DNA of 64,000 nt from Sphingomonas jatrophae (GTDB taxonomy: Bacteria; Pseudomonadota; Alphaproteobacteria; Sphingomonadales; Sphingomonadaceae): assembly GCF_900113315.1 (NCBI RefSeq), contig NZ_FOZG01000003.1, positions 496,001 to 560,000 on the forward strand, in the 5' to 3' direction. This document shows positions 33,922 to 44,400 of the stretch, piece by piece (position 1 is the stretch's first letter; every line of letters begins with the position of its first letter). The translations under genes and the position numbers were made by a program. The notes under the pieces were generated by a model that worked only from the letters and a program-made list of their open reading frames with translations, searched no databases and had not been told where the DNA came from.

Positions 33922-34892
33922 AGATCGGCGTGATCGGCGGCGGCGCATGGGGCACCGCGCTGGCACAGGTCGCCGCGGCGGATGGCGCGCCCGTGCTGCT
34001 CTGGGCGCGCGAGGCCGAGGTGGTCGCCGGCATCAACGACGCCCGAGAGAACAGGCTGTTCCTCGCCGGCGTGCCGCTCTCCCCGGCGGTCCGCGCGACG
34101 GGTGACCTTGCCGATTTGGCCGGCCTCGATGCGCTGCTGGTGGTGGCGCCCGCCCAGCATGTCGGCGCGGTGCTGCGCGAAACGCCCGCCGGCGCGGCGC
34201 TGGTGCTGTGCGCCAAGGGGATCGAGGCGGGCAGCGGACGGCTGGTGAGCGAGGTGGCGGCGGACGCGCATCCGGGCGCGGCGCTCGCCGTGCTGTCCGG
34301 CCCGACCTTCGCGCATGAGGTGGCGCAAGGCCTGCCGACCGCGGTGACGCTGGCGGTGGAGGATGAGGCGCTGGGCGCGCGGCTGGCGGAGCGGCTCGCC
34401 CGCCCCGGCTTCCGCCCCTATCGCTCGACCGACGTGATCGGGGCGGAGGTGGGCGGCGCCGTCAAGAACGTGCTTGCCATCGCCTGCGGCGTGGTCGACG
34501 GGGCGGGGCTCGGCCAGAATGCGCGCGCCGCCCTGATCGCGCGCGGCTTTGCCGAGATGACGCGCTTCGGCCTCGCCAAGGGCGCACGGCCGGAAACGCT
34601 GGCGGGGCTGGCGGGGCTCGGCGACCTGGTGCTGACCTGCTCGTCCACCTCCAGCCGCAATTTCTCGCTCGGCCGGGGCCTCGGCGAGGGACAGAGCCCG
34701 GCGGCGCTGCTGGCCGATCGGCGGACGGTGGCGGAAGGCGCCTTCACCGCGCCGGTGCTGGCGGAAACGGCGCGGGCGATGAGCGTCGAAATGCCGATCG
34801 TCGATGCAGTCTGTGCGCTGCTGGACGGCAGCGCGGACGTGGGCACGGTGATCGAGCGGCTGCTTGCCCGCCCGCTCCGCGCGGAGATCTGA
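33918..34892 (+). CDS. gpsA: Glycerol-3-phosphate dehydrogenase [NAD(P)+]
   Basis: A 324-residue enzyme making sn-glycerol-3-phosphate for phospholipids. A Rossmann [10 protein letters not shown] motif opens the protein, [17 protein letters not shown] follows in the middle, and catalytic Lys lies in [15 protein letters not shown], with [10 protein letters not shown] further on. The start overlaps the tsaD stop. Confidence 0.97.
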   Translation: MKIGVIGGGAWGTALAQVAAADGAPVLLWAREAEVVAGINDARENRLFLAGVPLSPAVRATGDLADLAGLDALLVVAPAQHVGAVLRETPAGAALVLCAKGIEAGSGRLVSEVAADAHPGAALAVLSGPTFAHEVAQGLPTAVTLAVEDEALGARLAERLARPGFRPYRSTDVIGAEVGGAVKNVLAIACGVVDGAGLGQNARAALIARGFAEMTRFGLAKGARPETLAGLAGLGDLVLTCSSTSSRNFSLGRGLGEGQSPAALLADRRTVAEGAFTAPVLAETARAMSVEMPIVDAVCALLDGSADVGTVIERLLARPLRAEI

Positions 34893-34911
34893 GACGACCT
34901 GTTTGTTGGCC

Positions 34912-34955
34912 GTGGTTCCCGGGCCGGCAGGTGAGTCCACCTGCCTCGGAACCAC
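34912..34955. terminator. Two-part hairpin between convergent gpsA and SDHAF4-type gene
   Basis: GTGGTTCC/GGAACCAC and GGCAGGTG/CACCTGCC form two stacked 8-bp stems separated by a small asymmetric internal loop, with a four-base loop at the tip. It fills the gap between two convergent stops and lacks a T-tract; it is probably a bidirectional terminator or mRNA 3'-end stabiliser. Confidence 0.6.
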
Positions 34956-34956
34956 T

Positions 34957-35130
34957 CTAGAAGTCGACGATCCGGCCGCCGTCCTTGCCATGTTCCCAGT
35001 CGCCGTAGCGCGTCGGATCGAGGCCGTTCTTGCCGACCTGCGGCTCCACCTCCACCTCGCGCGGCTCGGGCACCGGCGTGTTCGGCGTGAGATAAGCGGG
35101 CGGGCGGACGTGGGCGGGGCGTTTGCCCAT
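34957..35130 (-). CDS. DUF1674 / succinate dehydrogenase assembly factor 4-type protein
   Basis: A 57-residue protein ending in [22 protein letters not shown]-like sequence, the diagnostic DUF1674 C-terminus shared with mitochondrial SDHAF4, which binds the flavinated SdhA subunit during complex II assembly. The N-terminus is Pro-rich and variable, as in the family. GGAGC precedes ATG 35130. The sdh genes are not in the window. Confidence 0.88.
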   Translation of the reverse strand: MGKRPAHVRPPAYLTPNTPVPEPREVEVEPQVGKNGLDPTRYGDWEHGKDGGRIVDF

Positions 35131-35196
35131 GATTTTGCTCCGGTTGCGAAATGTGGCGCGCTCTCCCACATCGGCGTCGAGAGGACGTGCCGCAAG

Positions 35197-36057
35197 ATGA
35201 TCCGTTTCCGAACCGGCCTGTTGCTGGCGGCGCTGACCGCCTTGTTCATGGGGCTGGGCTTCATGGCGGGTGGACCGCGGGGTGCGCTGCTCGCGCTGCT
35301 GGTCGCGGCGGGCATGAACCTGTTCACCTACTGGAATGCGGATCGCATCGTCCTGTCCATGCACGATGCGCGCGAGGTGGATGCGCGGCGCTGCCCTGAG
35401 CTGGGAGGGCTGGTGCGGGCACTGGCGCGACGCGCGGGCATTCCGATGCCGCGGCTCTACATCATCGACGATCCGCATCCCAACGCCTTCGCCACCGGCC
35501 GCGATCCCGATCATGCCGCGGTGGCGGTAACGACCGGGCTGCTTGGCCTGCTCGACCGCGACGAGATTGCCGGCGTGCTGGCGCATGAGCTTGGGCATAT
35601 CCGCAATCGCGACACGCTGGTGATGACCATGGCGGCGACGGTCGCGGGTGCGATCTCGATGCTGGCCAGCTTCGGTCTCGCCGGGCGGGTGCGGGGCAAT
35701 CCGTTGCTGCTGATCGTCGGCGTGGTCGCAGCCCCGTTTGCCGCGGCGATGGTGCAGATGGCGATCAGCCGCACGCGGGAATATGGCGCCGACCGCGCCG
35801 GGGCCGAGATCTGCGGCAAGCCACAGGCGCTGGCCAGTGCCCTGGCGAAGCTTGCCCGGGGCGCGGCCGAGCGGCCGAGCCCGGCGATGGCGCGAAATCC
35901 CGCTGCCTCCGCGCTCTATATCGTGCCTGGTGGTCAGGCATTGTTCTCCACCCATCCCGCGACGGAGGATCGCATCGCCGAGCTGATGGCGATGCGCCCG
36001 GCGGCGCCGCGTCCGCCCCGCGCCTCCGCTCTCGATCCACTGGGTGCCAAGCGTTGA
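35197..36057 (+). CDS. htpX: Membrane zinc metalloprotease HtpX
   Basis: A 286-residue M48B protease of the inner membrane: two N-terminal helices (about 7-45), HELGH with the third ligand in [10 protein letters not shown], and two further helices between. It degrades misfolded membrane proteins. The start at 35197 lies 13 bases after GAGG. Its TGA stop overlaps the TTG start of rsmB. Confidence 0.93.
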   Translation: MIRFRTGLLLAALTALFMGLGFMAGGPRGALLALLVAAGMNLFTYWNADRIVLSMHDAREVDARRCPELGGLVRALARRAGIPMPRLYIIDDPHPNAFATGRDPDHAAVAVTTGLLGLLDRDEIAGVLAHELGHIRNRDTLVMTMAATVAGAISMLASFGLAGRVRGNPLLLIVGVVAAPFAAAMVQMAISRTREYGADRAGAEICGKPQALASALAKLARGAAERPSPAMARNPAASALYIVPGGQALFSTHPATEDRIAELMAMRPAAPRPPRASALDPLGAKR

Positions 36058-37304
36058 GCGGCGAGGAGGGCGGCACGCCGCTGCCGCCGGGTTTCGCGGT
36101 TCGTCGCTCGGCGCTGCGCCTGCTCGATGCGGTGCTGCGCAAGGGCCTGCCGCTTGAGGCGGCGCTGCCGTCCGCGACCCAATCGCTCGACCGCGCGGAT
36201 GATCGCGCCTTCGCCCACGCCATCGCTGCGGAGACGCTGCGCCGCCTGACCGATCTGGACGCGCTGATCGACGCTGCCACGGCCAAGCCGCTGCCTGCCG
36301 ACGCAAAAGCGCGCACTGCGCTGCGCATCGCATTGGTCCAGGCGCTGGCGCTCGGCACGCCGCCGCATGCCGCTATCGCGACGGTGCTGCCGCTGGTCGA
36401 TGGCGGCCCGCGCCGGCTGGTCCACGGCGTGTTCGGCGCGACGATGCGGCGCGGGGCGACCCTGCCCTCCCCACCGCATCTGCCCGACACCGTTGCCACG
36501 CGCTGGCCGGCCGCATGGGTGGAGCCGGCACGCGCCATGCTGGCGGCACCACCGCCGATCGATCTGACGCTGAAGCCGGGCGTGACCGCACCCGAGGGCT
36601 TTACGCTTGCCTCCGGCCACGTCCGCGTGCCCGCAGGCACCGCCGTGACCGCGCTGCCCGGCTATGAGGCGGGAGACTGGTGGGTGCAGGACATTGCCGC
36701 CTCGCTTCCCGCCCGGCTGATCGGGGCCGGCCGCGGCCACGCGATCGACCTGTGCGCTGCGCCGGGGGGCAAGACGATGCAGCTGGCGGCAGCCGGCTGG
36801 CAGGTCACCGCGCTCGATCTCGACCGCAAGCGGCTGGACCGGCTGCGCGAGAACCTCACCCGCACGCGACTGAGCGCGCGGGTGGTGGAGGCCAATGCTG
36901 GCGTGTGGCTGCCCGATGCACCTGCGGACGCCGTGCTGCTCGATGCGCCCTGTTCGGCCACGGGCATCTTCCGCCGCCACCCGGATGTGCTGCACCGCGC
37001 CCGGCCGCGCGCGATCGCCAATCTCGCTGCACAGCAGGCGGTGCTGCTGGCGCATGCGGCGGAGATGGTCGCACCCGGCGGCGTGCTGGTCTACGCCGTC
37101 TGCTCGCTGGAGCGGGACGAGGGCGAAGCGGTGGCGGACGGCTTCGCCGCTTCCGGTTTCGTGCCCGAGCCGATCCGCGCCGATGAGCTGCCCGACGGCT
37201 TCGTGCCGGATGCGAGCGGCCGGCTGCGCGTCGCACCGGGCACGCTGGCCGAGGCGGGCGGTGCCGACGGCTTCTTCGTCGCGCGATGGCGACGCAGCCT
37301 ATAG
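36054..37304 (+). CDS. rsmB: 16S rRNA (cytosine-967-C5)-methyltransferase RsmB-type
   Basis: A 416-residue protein: an NusB-like N-terminal domain (about 15-140) and a C5-methyltransferase domain with [14 protein letters not shown] (SAM motif), catalytic Cys in DAPCSATG and second Cys in [12 protein letters not shown]. It opens with TTG 36054, overlapping the htpX stop as TTGA. It could methylate another rRNA or tRNA cytosine of the Fmu family, but RsmB is the best call. Confidence 0.9.
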   Translation: MSGEEGGTPLPPGFAVRRSALRLLDAVLRKGLPLEAALPSATQSLDRADDRAFAHAIAAETLRRLTDLDALIDAATAKPLPADAKARTALRIALVQALALGTPPHAAIATVLPLVDGGPRRLVHGVFGATMRRGATLPSPPHLPDTVATRWPAAWVEPARAMLAAPPPIDLTLKPGVTAPEGFTLASGHVRVPAGTAVTALPGYEAGDWWVQDIAASLPARLIGAGRGHAIDLCAAPGGKTMQLAAAGWQVTALDLDRKRLDRLRENLTRTRLSARVVEANAGVWLPDAPADAVLLDAPCSATGIFRRHPDVLHRARPRAIANLAAQQAVLLAHAAEMVAPGGVLVYAVCSLERDEGEAVADGFAASGFVPEPIRADELPDGFVPDASGRLRVAPGTLAEAGGADGFFVARWRRSL

Positions 37305-37388
37305 GTCAGCGGCGGTGCCGCTTATGCGTTGGCGGCGGGGCGAGGGGCGTATAGAGGTGCGGGCCCCTGCCCCACCTGGAAGGCCGCA

Positions 37389-38483
37389 ATGCCCGCCGAT
37401 GCCCTGCCCCCATTTTCGCTGACCGCCCACCCGGCCCCGCGCACGCCCGACGAACGTGCCGTGCTGATGGAAAATCCGGGCTTCGGCCGGGTCTTCACCG
37501 ATCACATGGTGACGCTGCGCTGGCGCGAGGGTGAAGGCTGGCAGGACGGCAGGGTGGAGCCGCACGGCCCGTTCAAGCTCGATCCCGCCTGCGCGGTGCT
37601 GCATTACGCGCAGGAGATCTTCGAGGGCCTGAAGGCCTATCGCTTCGACGATGGCGCGCTTGCGCTGTTCCGGCCCGAGCGCAACGCCGCACGCTTCCGC
37701 GATTCCGCACGCCGTCTGGCAATGCCCGAACTGCCGGATGAGCTGTTCCTCGGCTCGCTGGAGGCGCTGGTGAAGGCGGATCGGGACTGGGTGCCGGGCG
37801 GTGACGGCAGCCTGTATCTGCGCCCCTTCATGTTCGCCAGCGAAGCGTTTCTCGGCGTGCGGCCGGCGAGCGAGTTCATCTATTGCCTGATCGCCTGTCC
37901 GGTCGGCGCTTACTTCAAGGGCGGCGTGAAGGCGGTGTCGCTGTGGGTGTCGGAGGATTTCACCCGAGCGGCGCCCGGCGGCACCGGCGCGGCCAAGTGC
38001 GGCGGCAATTACGCCGCGAGCCTGATCGCGCAGGCGCAGGCGATCGAGCATGGCTGCGACCAGGTCGTCTTCCTCGACGCCGCCGAACATGCCTATGTCG
38101 AGGAACTCGGCGGCATGAACATCTTCTACGTGATGGATGACGGCAGCCTCGTCACGCCACCGATCGGCGGCACCATCCTGCCCGGCATCACGCGCGAGTC
38201 GATCATCGCGCTGGCACGCGACGAGGGACGGCAGGTGGAGGAGCGGCGCTACCGCTTCGACGAGTGGCGCGCAGACGCCGCATCCGGCCGCCTGCGCGAG
38301 GCGTTCGCCTGCGGCACCGCCGCGGTCGTCACGCCGATCGGTCAGGTGCGCTCGGCGAGTGGCGATTTCACCATCGGCAACGGCTCCGGCGGCACCGTCA
38401 CCGACAGCCTGCGCGCGCGGCTGACCGGTATCCAGCGCGGTCAGGTGGCCGATCCGTTCGGCTGGGTGCGACGGATCGGTTGA
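37389..38483 (+). CDS. ilvE: Branched-chain amino acid aminotransferase
   Basis: A 364-residue fold-type IV PLP enzyme of the long BCAT2 form. HYAQEIFEGLKAYR, the substrate loop region YLRPFMFAS, catalytic Lys in GGTGAAKCGGNYAASL and the PLP-binding EELGGMNIFYV are all present. It makes or degrades Leu, Ile and Val. GGAAGG precedes ATG 37389. A very strong hairpin follows 30 bp after the stop. Confidence 0.95.
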   Translation: MPADALPPFSLTAHPAPRTPDERAVLMENPGFGRVFTDHMVTLRWREGEGWQDGRVEPHGPFKLDPACAVLHYAQEIFEGLKAYRFDDGALALFRPERNAARFRDSARRLAMPELPDELFLGSLEALVKADRDWVPGGDGSLYLRPFMFASEAFLGVRPASEFIYCLIACPVGAYFKGGVKAVSLWVSEDFTRAAPGGTGAAKCGGNYAASLIAQAQAIEHGCDQVVFLDAAEHAYVEELGGMNIFYVMDDGSLVTPPIGGTILPGITRESIIALARDEGRQVEERRYRFDEWRADAASGRLREAFACGTAAVVTPIGQVRSASGDFTIGNGSGGTVTDSLRARLTGIQRGQVADPFGWVRRIG

Positions 38484-38512
38484 GCCAAGCGACGGATAGA
38501 GCAGGAAAATTT

Positions 38513-38545
38513 CCGCGGCGGCCGCTTGCGGAGCGGCCGCCGCGG
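38513..38545. repeat. Perfect 14-bp inverted repeat between ilvE and MarR gene
   Basis: CCGCGGCGGCCGCT and its exact complement flank a five-base loop. It ends 16 bp before the MarR start and just before its AAAAAGG ribosome site. It could end ilvE transcription (no T-tract), serve as an operator, or fold in the MarR leader. Confidence 0.7.
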
Positions 38546-38561
38546 GCGTAAAAAGGCCAGA

Positions 38562-39011
38562 ATGGTTGCCCAATCTGCGTCTCCCCTTTTCCTGCGCGAA
38601 GCCGAAATCCGCAAAGGGGTCGAGCTTCTCTATTTCGGCTATTCGAACCTGTATCGCGGCACCGACCGGACCCTGGCCGACCAGGGTCTCGGCCGGGCGC
38701 ATCACCGCGCGCTCTACTTCATCGCGCGTCAGCCCGATCTGACCGTTTCGGCGCTGCTTCGTATCCTCAGCATCACCAAGCAGTCGCTCGGCCGCGTGCT
38801 GAACGAGTTGGCGGAGCGCGGGCTAGTGGAAAGCCGTCCGGGTACGAGCGATCGCCGCCAGCGGCTGCTGCGCCTGACCGAGGCAGGCGCGCGCCTTGAG
38901 GGCGAGTTGTTCGCGGCGATGAAGGACAAATTGTCCGGTGCCTATGCCCGCGCGGGGCAGAGCTCAGTCACCGGTTTCTGGCAGGTGCTCGAAGGCCTCG
39001 TCGAAGGCTGA
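38562..39011 (+). CDS. MarR-family transcriptional regulator
   Basis: A 149-residue winged-helix regulator. The recognition region LTVSALLRILSITKQSLGRVLNELAERGLVESR and the wing SDRRQRLLRLTEAG are typical of MarR proteins. The ligand is unknown. It sits between ilvE and proC (convergent, 4-bp gap). ATG 38562 follows an AAAAAGG site. Confidence 0.92.
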   Translation: MVAQSASPLFLREAEIRKGVELLYFGYSNLYRGTDRTLADQGLGRAHHRALYFIARQPDLTVSALLRILSITKQSLGRVLNELAERGLVESRPGTSDRRQRLLRLTEAGARLEGELFAAMKDKLSGAYARAGQSSVTGFWQVLEGLVEG

Positions 39012-39015
39012 GGCG

Positions 39016-39813
39016 TCAGCGCGCCGCGGCCGCCATCTCGGCATTGCGCCGGGCGGCGGCGGCAAGCGTTTCCGCCAGCAGCCGGTCGAGATCGCCATCG
39101 CGGTCGAGGCGGTTCATGCCCTCGCGGGTCGATCCTCCGGGGCTCGCGACACGGTCCGCCAGCACCGCCGGCGGCTCATCCGCCTGCACCGCCAGCGCAG
39201 CCGCGCCGTCCACCGTCGCCAGCGCGAGCCGCGCCGCCTGATCGGCGGGCAGGCCGAGCGCCGCGCCTGCCTTCGCCATCGCATCGACAAAGCGGAACAG
39301 GAAGGCCGGGCCGCAGCCGGACAGCGCCGTCACCGCATCGAACAGCGCCTCGTCCTCGATCCATTCGACCAGGCCAAGCGGCGCCAGCAACGCGGCGACG
39401 GCATCGCGCCGGACATCGACGCCGTGCACCGCCATGACGCCCTTGCCGACCGCAACAGGCGTATTCGGCATCACGCGGGCGACCGCGCGCGAGGCGAAGC
39501 GCCGCCGCAGCGACGCGATCTCGACACCTGCGAGGATCGACACCAGCACCGTCTCGGGCGCGACGATCGGCGCCAGCGCGGGCGTCACCGCATCGAGCAG
39601 CTGCGGCTTCACCGCGAGCACCAGCGTGGCAGGCTGCGCGCCATCGGGGGGCGGGGCCGGCAGCGCGACGATGCCACCCGGCAGATTGCCCGCCTGAGGG
39701 TCGATCACCGTCACCGTGGCAGGATCCAGCCCTGCTGCCAGCCAGCCGCGAAGCATCGCGCCGCCCATATTGCCCGCGCCGACGAGCCAAAGCGGACCGT
39801 GATGAATGGCCAC
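39016..39813 (-). CDS. proC: Pyrroline-5-carboxylate reductase
   Basis: A 265-residue NAD(P)H enzyme for the last step of proline synthesis. It opens with LVGAGNMGGAMLRGW (dinucleotide fold), has MPNTPVAVGKGVMA in the middle and ALSGCGPAFLFRFVDAM plus SPGGSTREG near the end, as in ProC. It lies 8 bp behind the YbjN-type gene, in the same direction. Confidence 0.95.
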   Translation of the reverse strand: MAIHHGPLWLVGAGNMGGAMLRGWLAAGLDPATVTVIDPQAGNLPGGIVALPAPPPDGAQPATLVLAVKPQLLDAVTPALAPIVAPETVLVSILAGVEIASLRRRFASRAVARVMPNTPVAVGKGVMAVHGVDVRRDAVAALLAPLGLVEWIEDEALFDAVTALSGCGPAFLFRFVDAMAKAGAALGLPADQAARLALATVDGAAALAVQADEPPAVLADRVASPGGSTREGMNRLDRDGDLDRLLAETLAAAARRNAEMAAAAR

Positions 39814-39821
39814 GGCCTCGC

Positions 39822-40337
39822 TCAGGCCTCGCCCTGTGTCTCGATCAGCGCGGCGGCGATCGCCTCAGCCGGCGTCTTGTCCGCCCAGAGGACGAACTGG
39901 AAGACCGGGTAGAAGCGCTCGCACTCGTCCAGCGCCGCTTCGACCAGGGTCTCCGCGCCATCCAGCGTCAGCGCCGGCTCGTCACCTGCATCCAGCAGCG
40001 CGGCATGGCGGAACAGCAGCATGCCGGAGGAGGCCCACATCTCGAAATGGCCGATCCACAGCTGCTCGTTGATCAGGCCGATCGTCTCGTAAATGGCGGC
40101 ACGCTTGTCGGCGGGCACGCGGATGTCAGGCAGCGCCAGGAACTGGAGGACGCGGTCCTCCTCCCGCCAGACGGCACGCAGCTCATATTGCGTCCAGGAG
40201 CCTTGCGCGGTGGCGACAATCTCCTCGTCTCCGCTGCGCTCATGGCTCCAGCCATGCGCATCGAAGTAATAAGCCAGCATGTCGATCGGCAGCGCGCCGT
40301 CGTCTCGGTCGGACATTTGGTCGTCGAGCATCATCAT
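39822..40337 (-). CDS. YbjN domain-containing protein
   Basis: A 171-residue acidic cytosolic protein matching the YbjN (T3SS-chaperone-like) domain: an amphipathic N-terminal MLAYYFDAHGW, then WTQYELRAVWREEDRVLQFLA and a GHFEMWASSGMLLFRHA strand. Function unknown in this group; YbjN affects motility and stress in enterobacteria. ATG 40337 starts a run of three ATG-type codons; an internal ATG at residue 8 is possible. Confidence 0.85.
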   Translation of the reverse strand: MMMLDDQMSDRDDGALPIDMLAYYFDAHGWSHERSGDEEIVATAQGSWTQYELRAVWREEDRVLQFLALPDIRVPADKRAAIYETIGLINEQLWIGHFEMWASSGMLLFRHAALLDAGDEPALTLDGAETLVEAALDECERFYPVFQFVLWADKTPAEAIAAALIETQGEA

Positions 40338-40381
40338 CGGAACGCGGCCCCCTTCGCCGAGGCAGGCCGAGCGTGGCCCAA

Positions 40382-40413
40382 CGGCCCCGTCGCTGTCCAG
40401 CGACTCGGGGCCG
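40382..40413. repeat. GC-rich hairpin upstream of YbjN-type gene
   Basis: CGGCCCCG/CGGGGCCG with an inner TCGCTG/CAGCGA stem and a two-base bulge. It lies between the ubiK stop and the YbjN-type start, both minus strand, so it may separate the two transcription units or lie in the leader. Confidence 0.5.
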
Positions 40414-40456
40414 AACAGGTGATTAAGCGGTGGATAAGTGTGTATTCCCGCGTGGA

Positions 40457-40795
40457 TCAGACGACGGGCGGCTCACCGGGCAGCCGATCGGACGTGGCGC
40501 CCGTGGTGCCGCCGGCATCGGGCGACACGGTATAGCTGTTCGGCACCGGCGGCTCGCCCTTGCCCTCCAGCGCATCGAGGCGTGCGCGCAGCGCCTCCAC
40601 CTCGTCGCGCGCGGTCGCGGCCATGGCCTTCACCGCATCGAACTCCTCGCGGGACACGAGATCGAGACCGCCGACCCACTCACGCGCGCGCGCGCGCATC
40701 GTCGATTCCGCCTCGCGCCCCATGCCGGCCAGCGTGCCGGCGGCGCCGTTCAGCACCTTGGCGAGATCGTCGAAAAAGCGGTTCTCGGTCTGCAT
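40457..40795 (-). CDS. ubiK: UbiK/BMFP-family accessory factor
   Basis: A 112-residue protein with the BMFP pattern: NRFFDDLAKVLNGAAG, a Gly/Ala-rich amphipathic helix, then a C-terminal coiled coil FDAVKAMAATARDEVEALRARLDALE. UbiK assists aerobic ubiquinone synthesis with the Ubi complex in proteobacteria. The final 30 residues are a disordered Pro/Gly tail. GGAGC precedes ATG 40795. The frame extends further upstream, but without a better start. Confidence 0.82.
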   Translation of the reverse strand: MQTENRFFDDLAKVLNGAAGTLAGMGREAESTMRARAREWVGGLDLVSREEFDAVKAMAATARDEVEALRARLDALEGKGEPPVPNSYTVSPDAGGTTGATSDRLPGEPPVV

Positions 40796-40859
40796 GGGGA
40801 AGCTCCACAAACGGTGGCCGGACCCGGTGCGCCGGCCTGCCGACCGGGACAATCCGGTG

Positions 40860-41414
40860 TCAGATGGACACTTGGGTGCTGGCAGCGTCTGGCGCAAGCC
40901 TCTCCGCATCGGGGTTCAGCACGTCGTAGCGGTGGTTCAGCACCGCCGCGAACAGCAGCCAGGCGATATAGGGCAGCAGCAGCAGCCCCGCCACCCGGCG
41001 CACCCGGAAGAAGGCCCAGGCGGTCGCGGCGGCGAGCGGGATCAGCAGGAGGATCCACCAGAAAGCCAGGCTGACCTGGTGCGCCGCGAAGAACAGAGGC
41101 GACCAGGCGAGGTTGACCGCGAACTGGACGACAAACAGTGCGATGGCGAGGCCACGCCCGCGCGCACCGCGGGCATGGACGACCATCGCCAGCGCCACCC
41201 CCATCAGCAGATAGAGGATCGTCCAGACGATACCGAAGGCCGCACCCGGCGGCATGATCGACGGCTTGGTGAGTGCGGCAAACCAGGCATTGTCCGTGCC
41301 CGATCCCGACAGCCGGCCGGACGCGGCGCCGAGCAGCACGACCAGCGGAACCAACACCAAGGCCCAGCGCAGGAATGACCAGCGAAGCTGCGACGGAGAT
41401 GCGATCTGGCCCAA
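40860..41414 (-). CDS. tspO: TspO/MBR-family tryptophan-rich membrane protein
   Basis: A 184-residue protein with five membrane helices. ALTKPSIMPPGAAFGIVWTILYLLMG, NLAWSPLFFAA and a last helix with PYIAWLLFAAVLN are conserved TspO features for tetrapyrrole/cholesterol-type ligand binding. In alphaproteobacteria TspO tunes porphyrin handling under oxygen and light. It lies downstream of the RND pump genes in the same direction. Confidence 0.93.
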   Translation of the reverse strand: MGQIASPSQLRWSFLRWALVLVPLVVLLGAASGRLSGSGTDNAWFAALTKPSIMPPGAAFGIVWTILYLLMGVALAMVVHARGARGRGLAIALFVVQFAVNLAWSPLFFAAHQVSLAFWWILLLIPLAAATAWAFFRVRRVAGLLLLPYIAWLLFAAVLNHRYDVLNPDAERLAPDAASTQVSI

Positions 41415-41439
41415 AGAACCCCCCGAACCCGGGCGCCCG

Positions 41440-44400
41440 CTATTCGGCCGGCTGGGCCTTGGCGAGCGCAGTCTGCAAGTTGCGTGACACCGCGTTAGGC
41501 GATTCCGTGCGCCGCGCCATCAGCAAATAGAGGGCCGGGATTAAGAAGAGAGTTACCAAGGTCGCGATCGACACGCCCCAGACGACGACGACGCCGATCG
41601 CGCGGCGCGCACCCGCCCCCGCGCCGGAGGCCACCATCAGCGGCACAGCACCCGCCACGGTGGCGATGGAGGTCATCAGGATCGGGCGGAGACGGCGAAC
41701 CGAGGCCCGGCGGATCGCCTCGAGGAACTCGACGCCCTCGTCACGCAGCTGGTTGGCGAATTCGACGATCAGGATCCCGTTCTTGGCGGCGAGGCCGACG
41801 AGCATGACGATGCCGACCTGGCTGTAGAGGTTGAGCGTCTGCCCCATCGCCGCCAGCCCGATCACGCCGCCGGCAACCGCCAGCGGCACCGTGGTGATGA
41901 TGATGGCGGGGTGGATGAAGCTTTCGAACTGGGCGGCGAGGACGAGATAGACGAGCAGGATCGTCAGCACGAAGGCGAGGATGATCGAGCTGCCCGTTTC
42001 CTTATAGGCCTGGCTTTCGCCGCGATAACCGACGGCGGAGACCTCGGGGGCGGCGGCAGCCTCCTGTTCGAGGAAGGCGAGCGCCTGCCCCAGCGAATAG
42101 CCGGGCGCGAGGCCTGCCGTGAGCGTGATCGCGCGCATCTTGTTGTAGCGCCCAAGCTCACGCGCATCTGCCGCCGGGCGCATCGTCACGAGATTGGACA
42201 GCGGCACCAGCGCACCGGTGCGCGCGCGGACGTAGACCTGGCCGAGATCCTGCTCCACCGCGCGGCCCGACGGCTCCGCCTGCACGATGACGCGATATTC
42301 CTCGCCCCGGTCGACATAGGTTGAGACGCGGCGCGAGCCCATCAGCGTCTGCAACGCCTGACTGACCGCATCGACCGAGACGCCGAGATCGCCGGCACGC
42401 GCGGTGTTCACATCAATGCGCAGCTGCGGCTTCGTCGCCTTGTAGTCGCTGTCGAGGTTGAGCAGGCCGGGATTGCTCTGCGCCGCGGCGATGATGCGAT
42501 CCCGGGCGGCAGCGAGATCGGCATAGGTGGTGCCTGCGATGACGAAATTGACCGGATTGCCGCGGCCGCGGCCGAGCGACGATGGCGCCGCCGCATTGCC
42601 GCGCAGCCCCGGCTGATCCGCCAGCGCCTCGTTGATCATCTTGACCACGTCGGCGGTGGTTTCCGTCCGCTCCTCCCACGGTTTCAGGAAGACGCTGACC
42701 GAGCCCTGGTTGAAATCCTCGGTGGTGCCGTTGGCCGATGGTGCGCGCACCACCGTGCGGCGGATCGCGCCCTTGCCGACCAGCGGCTGAACGCGATCTT
42801 CGAGCCGCAGCACCTGCCGCTGCAGCTCGTCATAGCCGGTGCCCTCGGCGGTGGTCACCTCGGTGCGGATGATGCCGACATCCTCGGGCGGGGCGAGTTC
42901 CGACGACAAGGCGGTGAACAGCACACCCGCGCCGACGACCAGCAACGCCGCGCCTGCCGCCACCAGCCACGGCCGGCCGAGCGCACGGTCGAGCCCGCCG
43001 GCATAACGGTTCTCGACGCCCACCAGGCCCCGCTCGACGAGGGCGGCGATCCGCCCGCGCTCGCTCTGGCGGAGCAGCTTGGAGCAGAGCATCGGCGTCA
43101 ACGTCAGCGCGAGAAAGCCCGAAAAGGCGACCGCCCCGATCATCGCCGCACCCAGTTCACGGAACAGCAGGCCCGTCTGGCCTGACAGGAACATGATCGG
43201 CACGAACACCGCGCAGACGACCGCCGTGGTCGAGATGACGGCGAACCCCACCTGTCGCGTGCCGAGGAAGGCGGCGGCGAGCGGGTCCTCCCCCTGCTCG
43301 ATCCGGTGATAGACGTTCTCGAGCACGACAATGGCGTCGTCGACGACAAGGCCGATCGCCAGCACCAGCGCGAGCAGGGTCAGCAGGTTGATCGAGAAGC
43401 CTGCGGCCCACAGCACGCAGAAGGTGGCGAGCAGACAGATCGGCACGGTGACCGCGGGGATCAAAGTCGCCCGCCATGAGCCGAGAAACAGGAAGATGAC
43501 CAGCACGACGAGCACCGCCGCCTCGGCGAGTGTATGGTAGACGGCCTCGATCGCGCGCTCGATGAACAGCGAGCTGTCGGAGCCGACGCCGATCGTCATG
43601 CCCTTGGGAAAGCCGGGGCGGATCCGCTCCACCAGCGCCTTGGCCTCTTCCGCCACCGACAATGTGTTCGCGCCCGACTGGCGGACCACGCCGAGCCCGA
43701 CACCCTCGATGCCGTTCGAGCGGAAGCTGGTGTAAAGGTTCTCCGCCCCCTGCTCGACCCGCGCGACATCGCCGAGGCGGACGAGATAGCCGCCCGCACC
43801 CCGGCCGACGACGAGGGCGTTGAACTGCTCGGGGCTGCCGAACGGCCGGTCGACACGCAGCGTCACATTCTGGCTGCGCCCCTCGATCCGTCCGGCGGGC
43901 AGCTCCACATTCTGGGAGCGCAGCGCCATCTCAACGTCGTTCGGGGTGAGGCCGAACGCGGCGAGCCGCTCGGGTTTCAGCCAGACGCGGATCGACGGCC
44001 GCGCCTCGCCCGCGACGGTCACGCGCGCCACGCCGTCAAGTGCGGACAGGCGATCGACGAGGTTGCGGTCCACCCAGTCGCTCAGCTGCAGCCGGCTCCA
44101 GCCGGGCGGTGCGGTCAGCGCGAACCACAGGATCGGCTGCTCGTCCGCATCGACCTTGCGGATCTCGGGAGCGAGCACCTCTTCGGGCAGATCCTCGGCC
44201 ACCGCGCCGACGCGGTCGCGCACGTCGTTCGCCGCCGAGTCGACATCGCGATTGGGGGAGAATTCGATGGAGATCGAGCTGACGCCATCGCGCGAGCGCG
44301 AGGTGATCGTCTCGATCCCCTCGATGCCGGCCAGCCGTTCCTCGATGATCTGGGTGACGCGGCTTTCGACCACGTTGGCGGCCGCGCCCGTATAGGTCGT

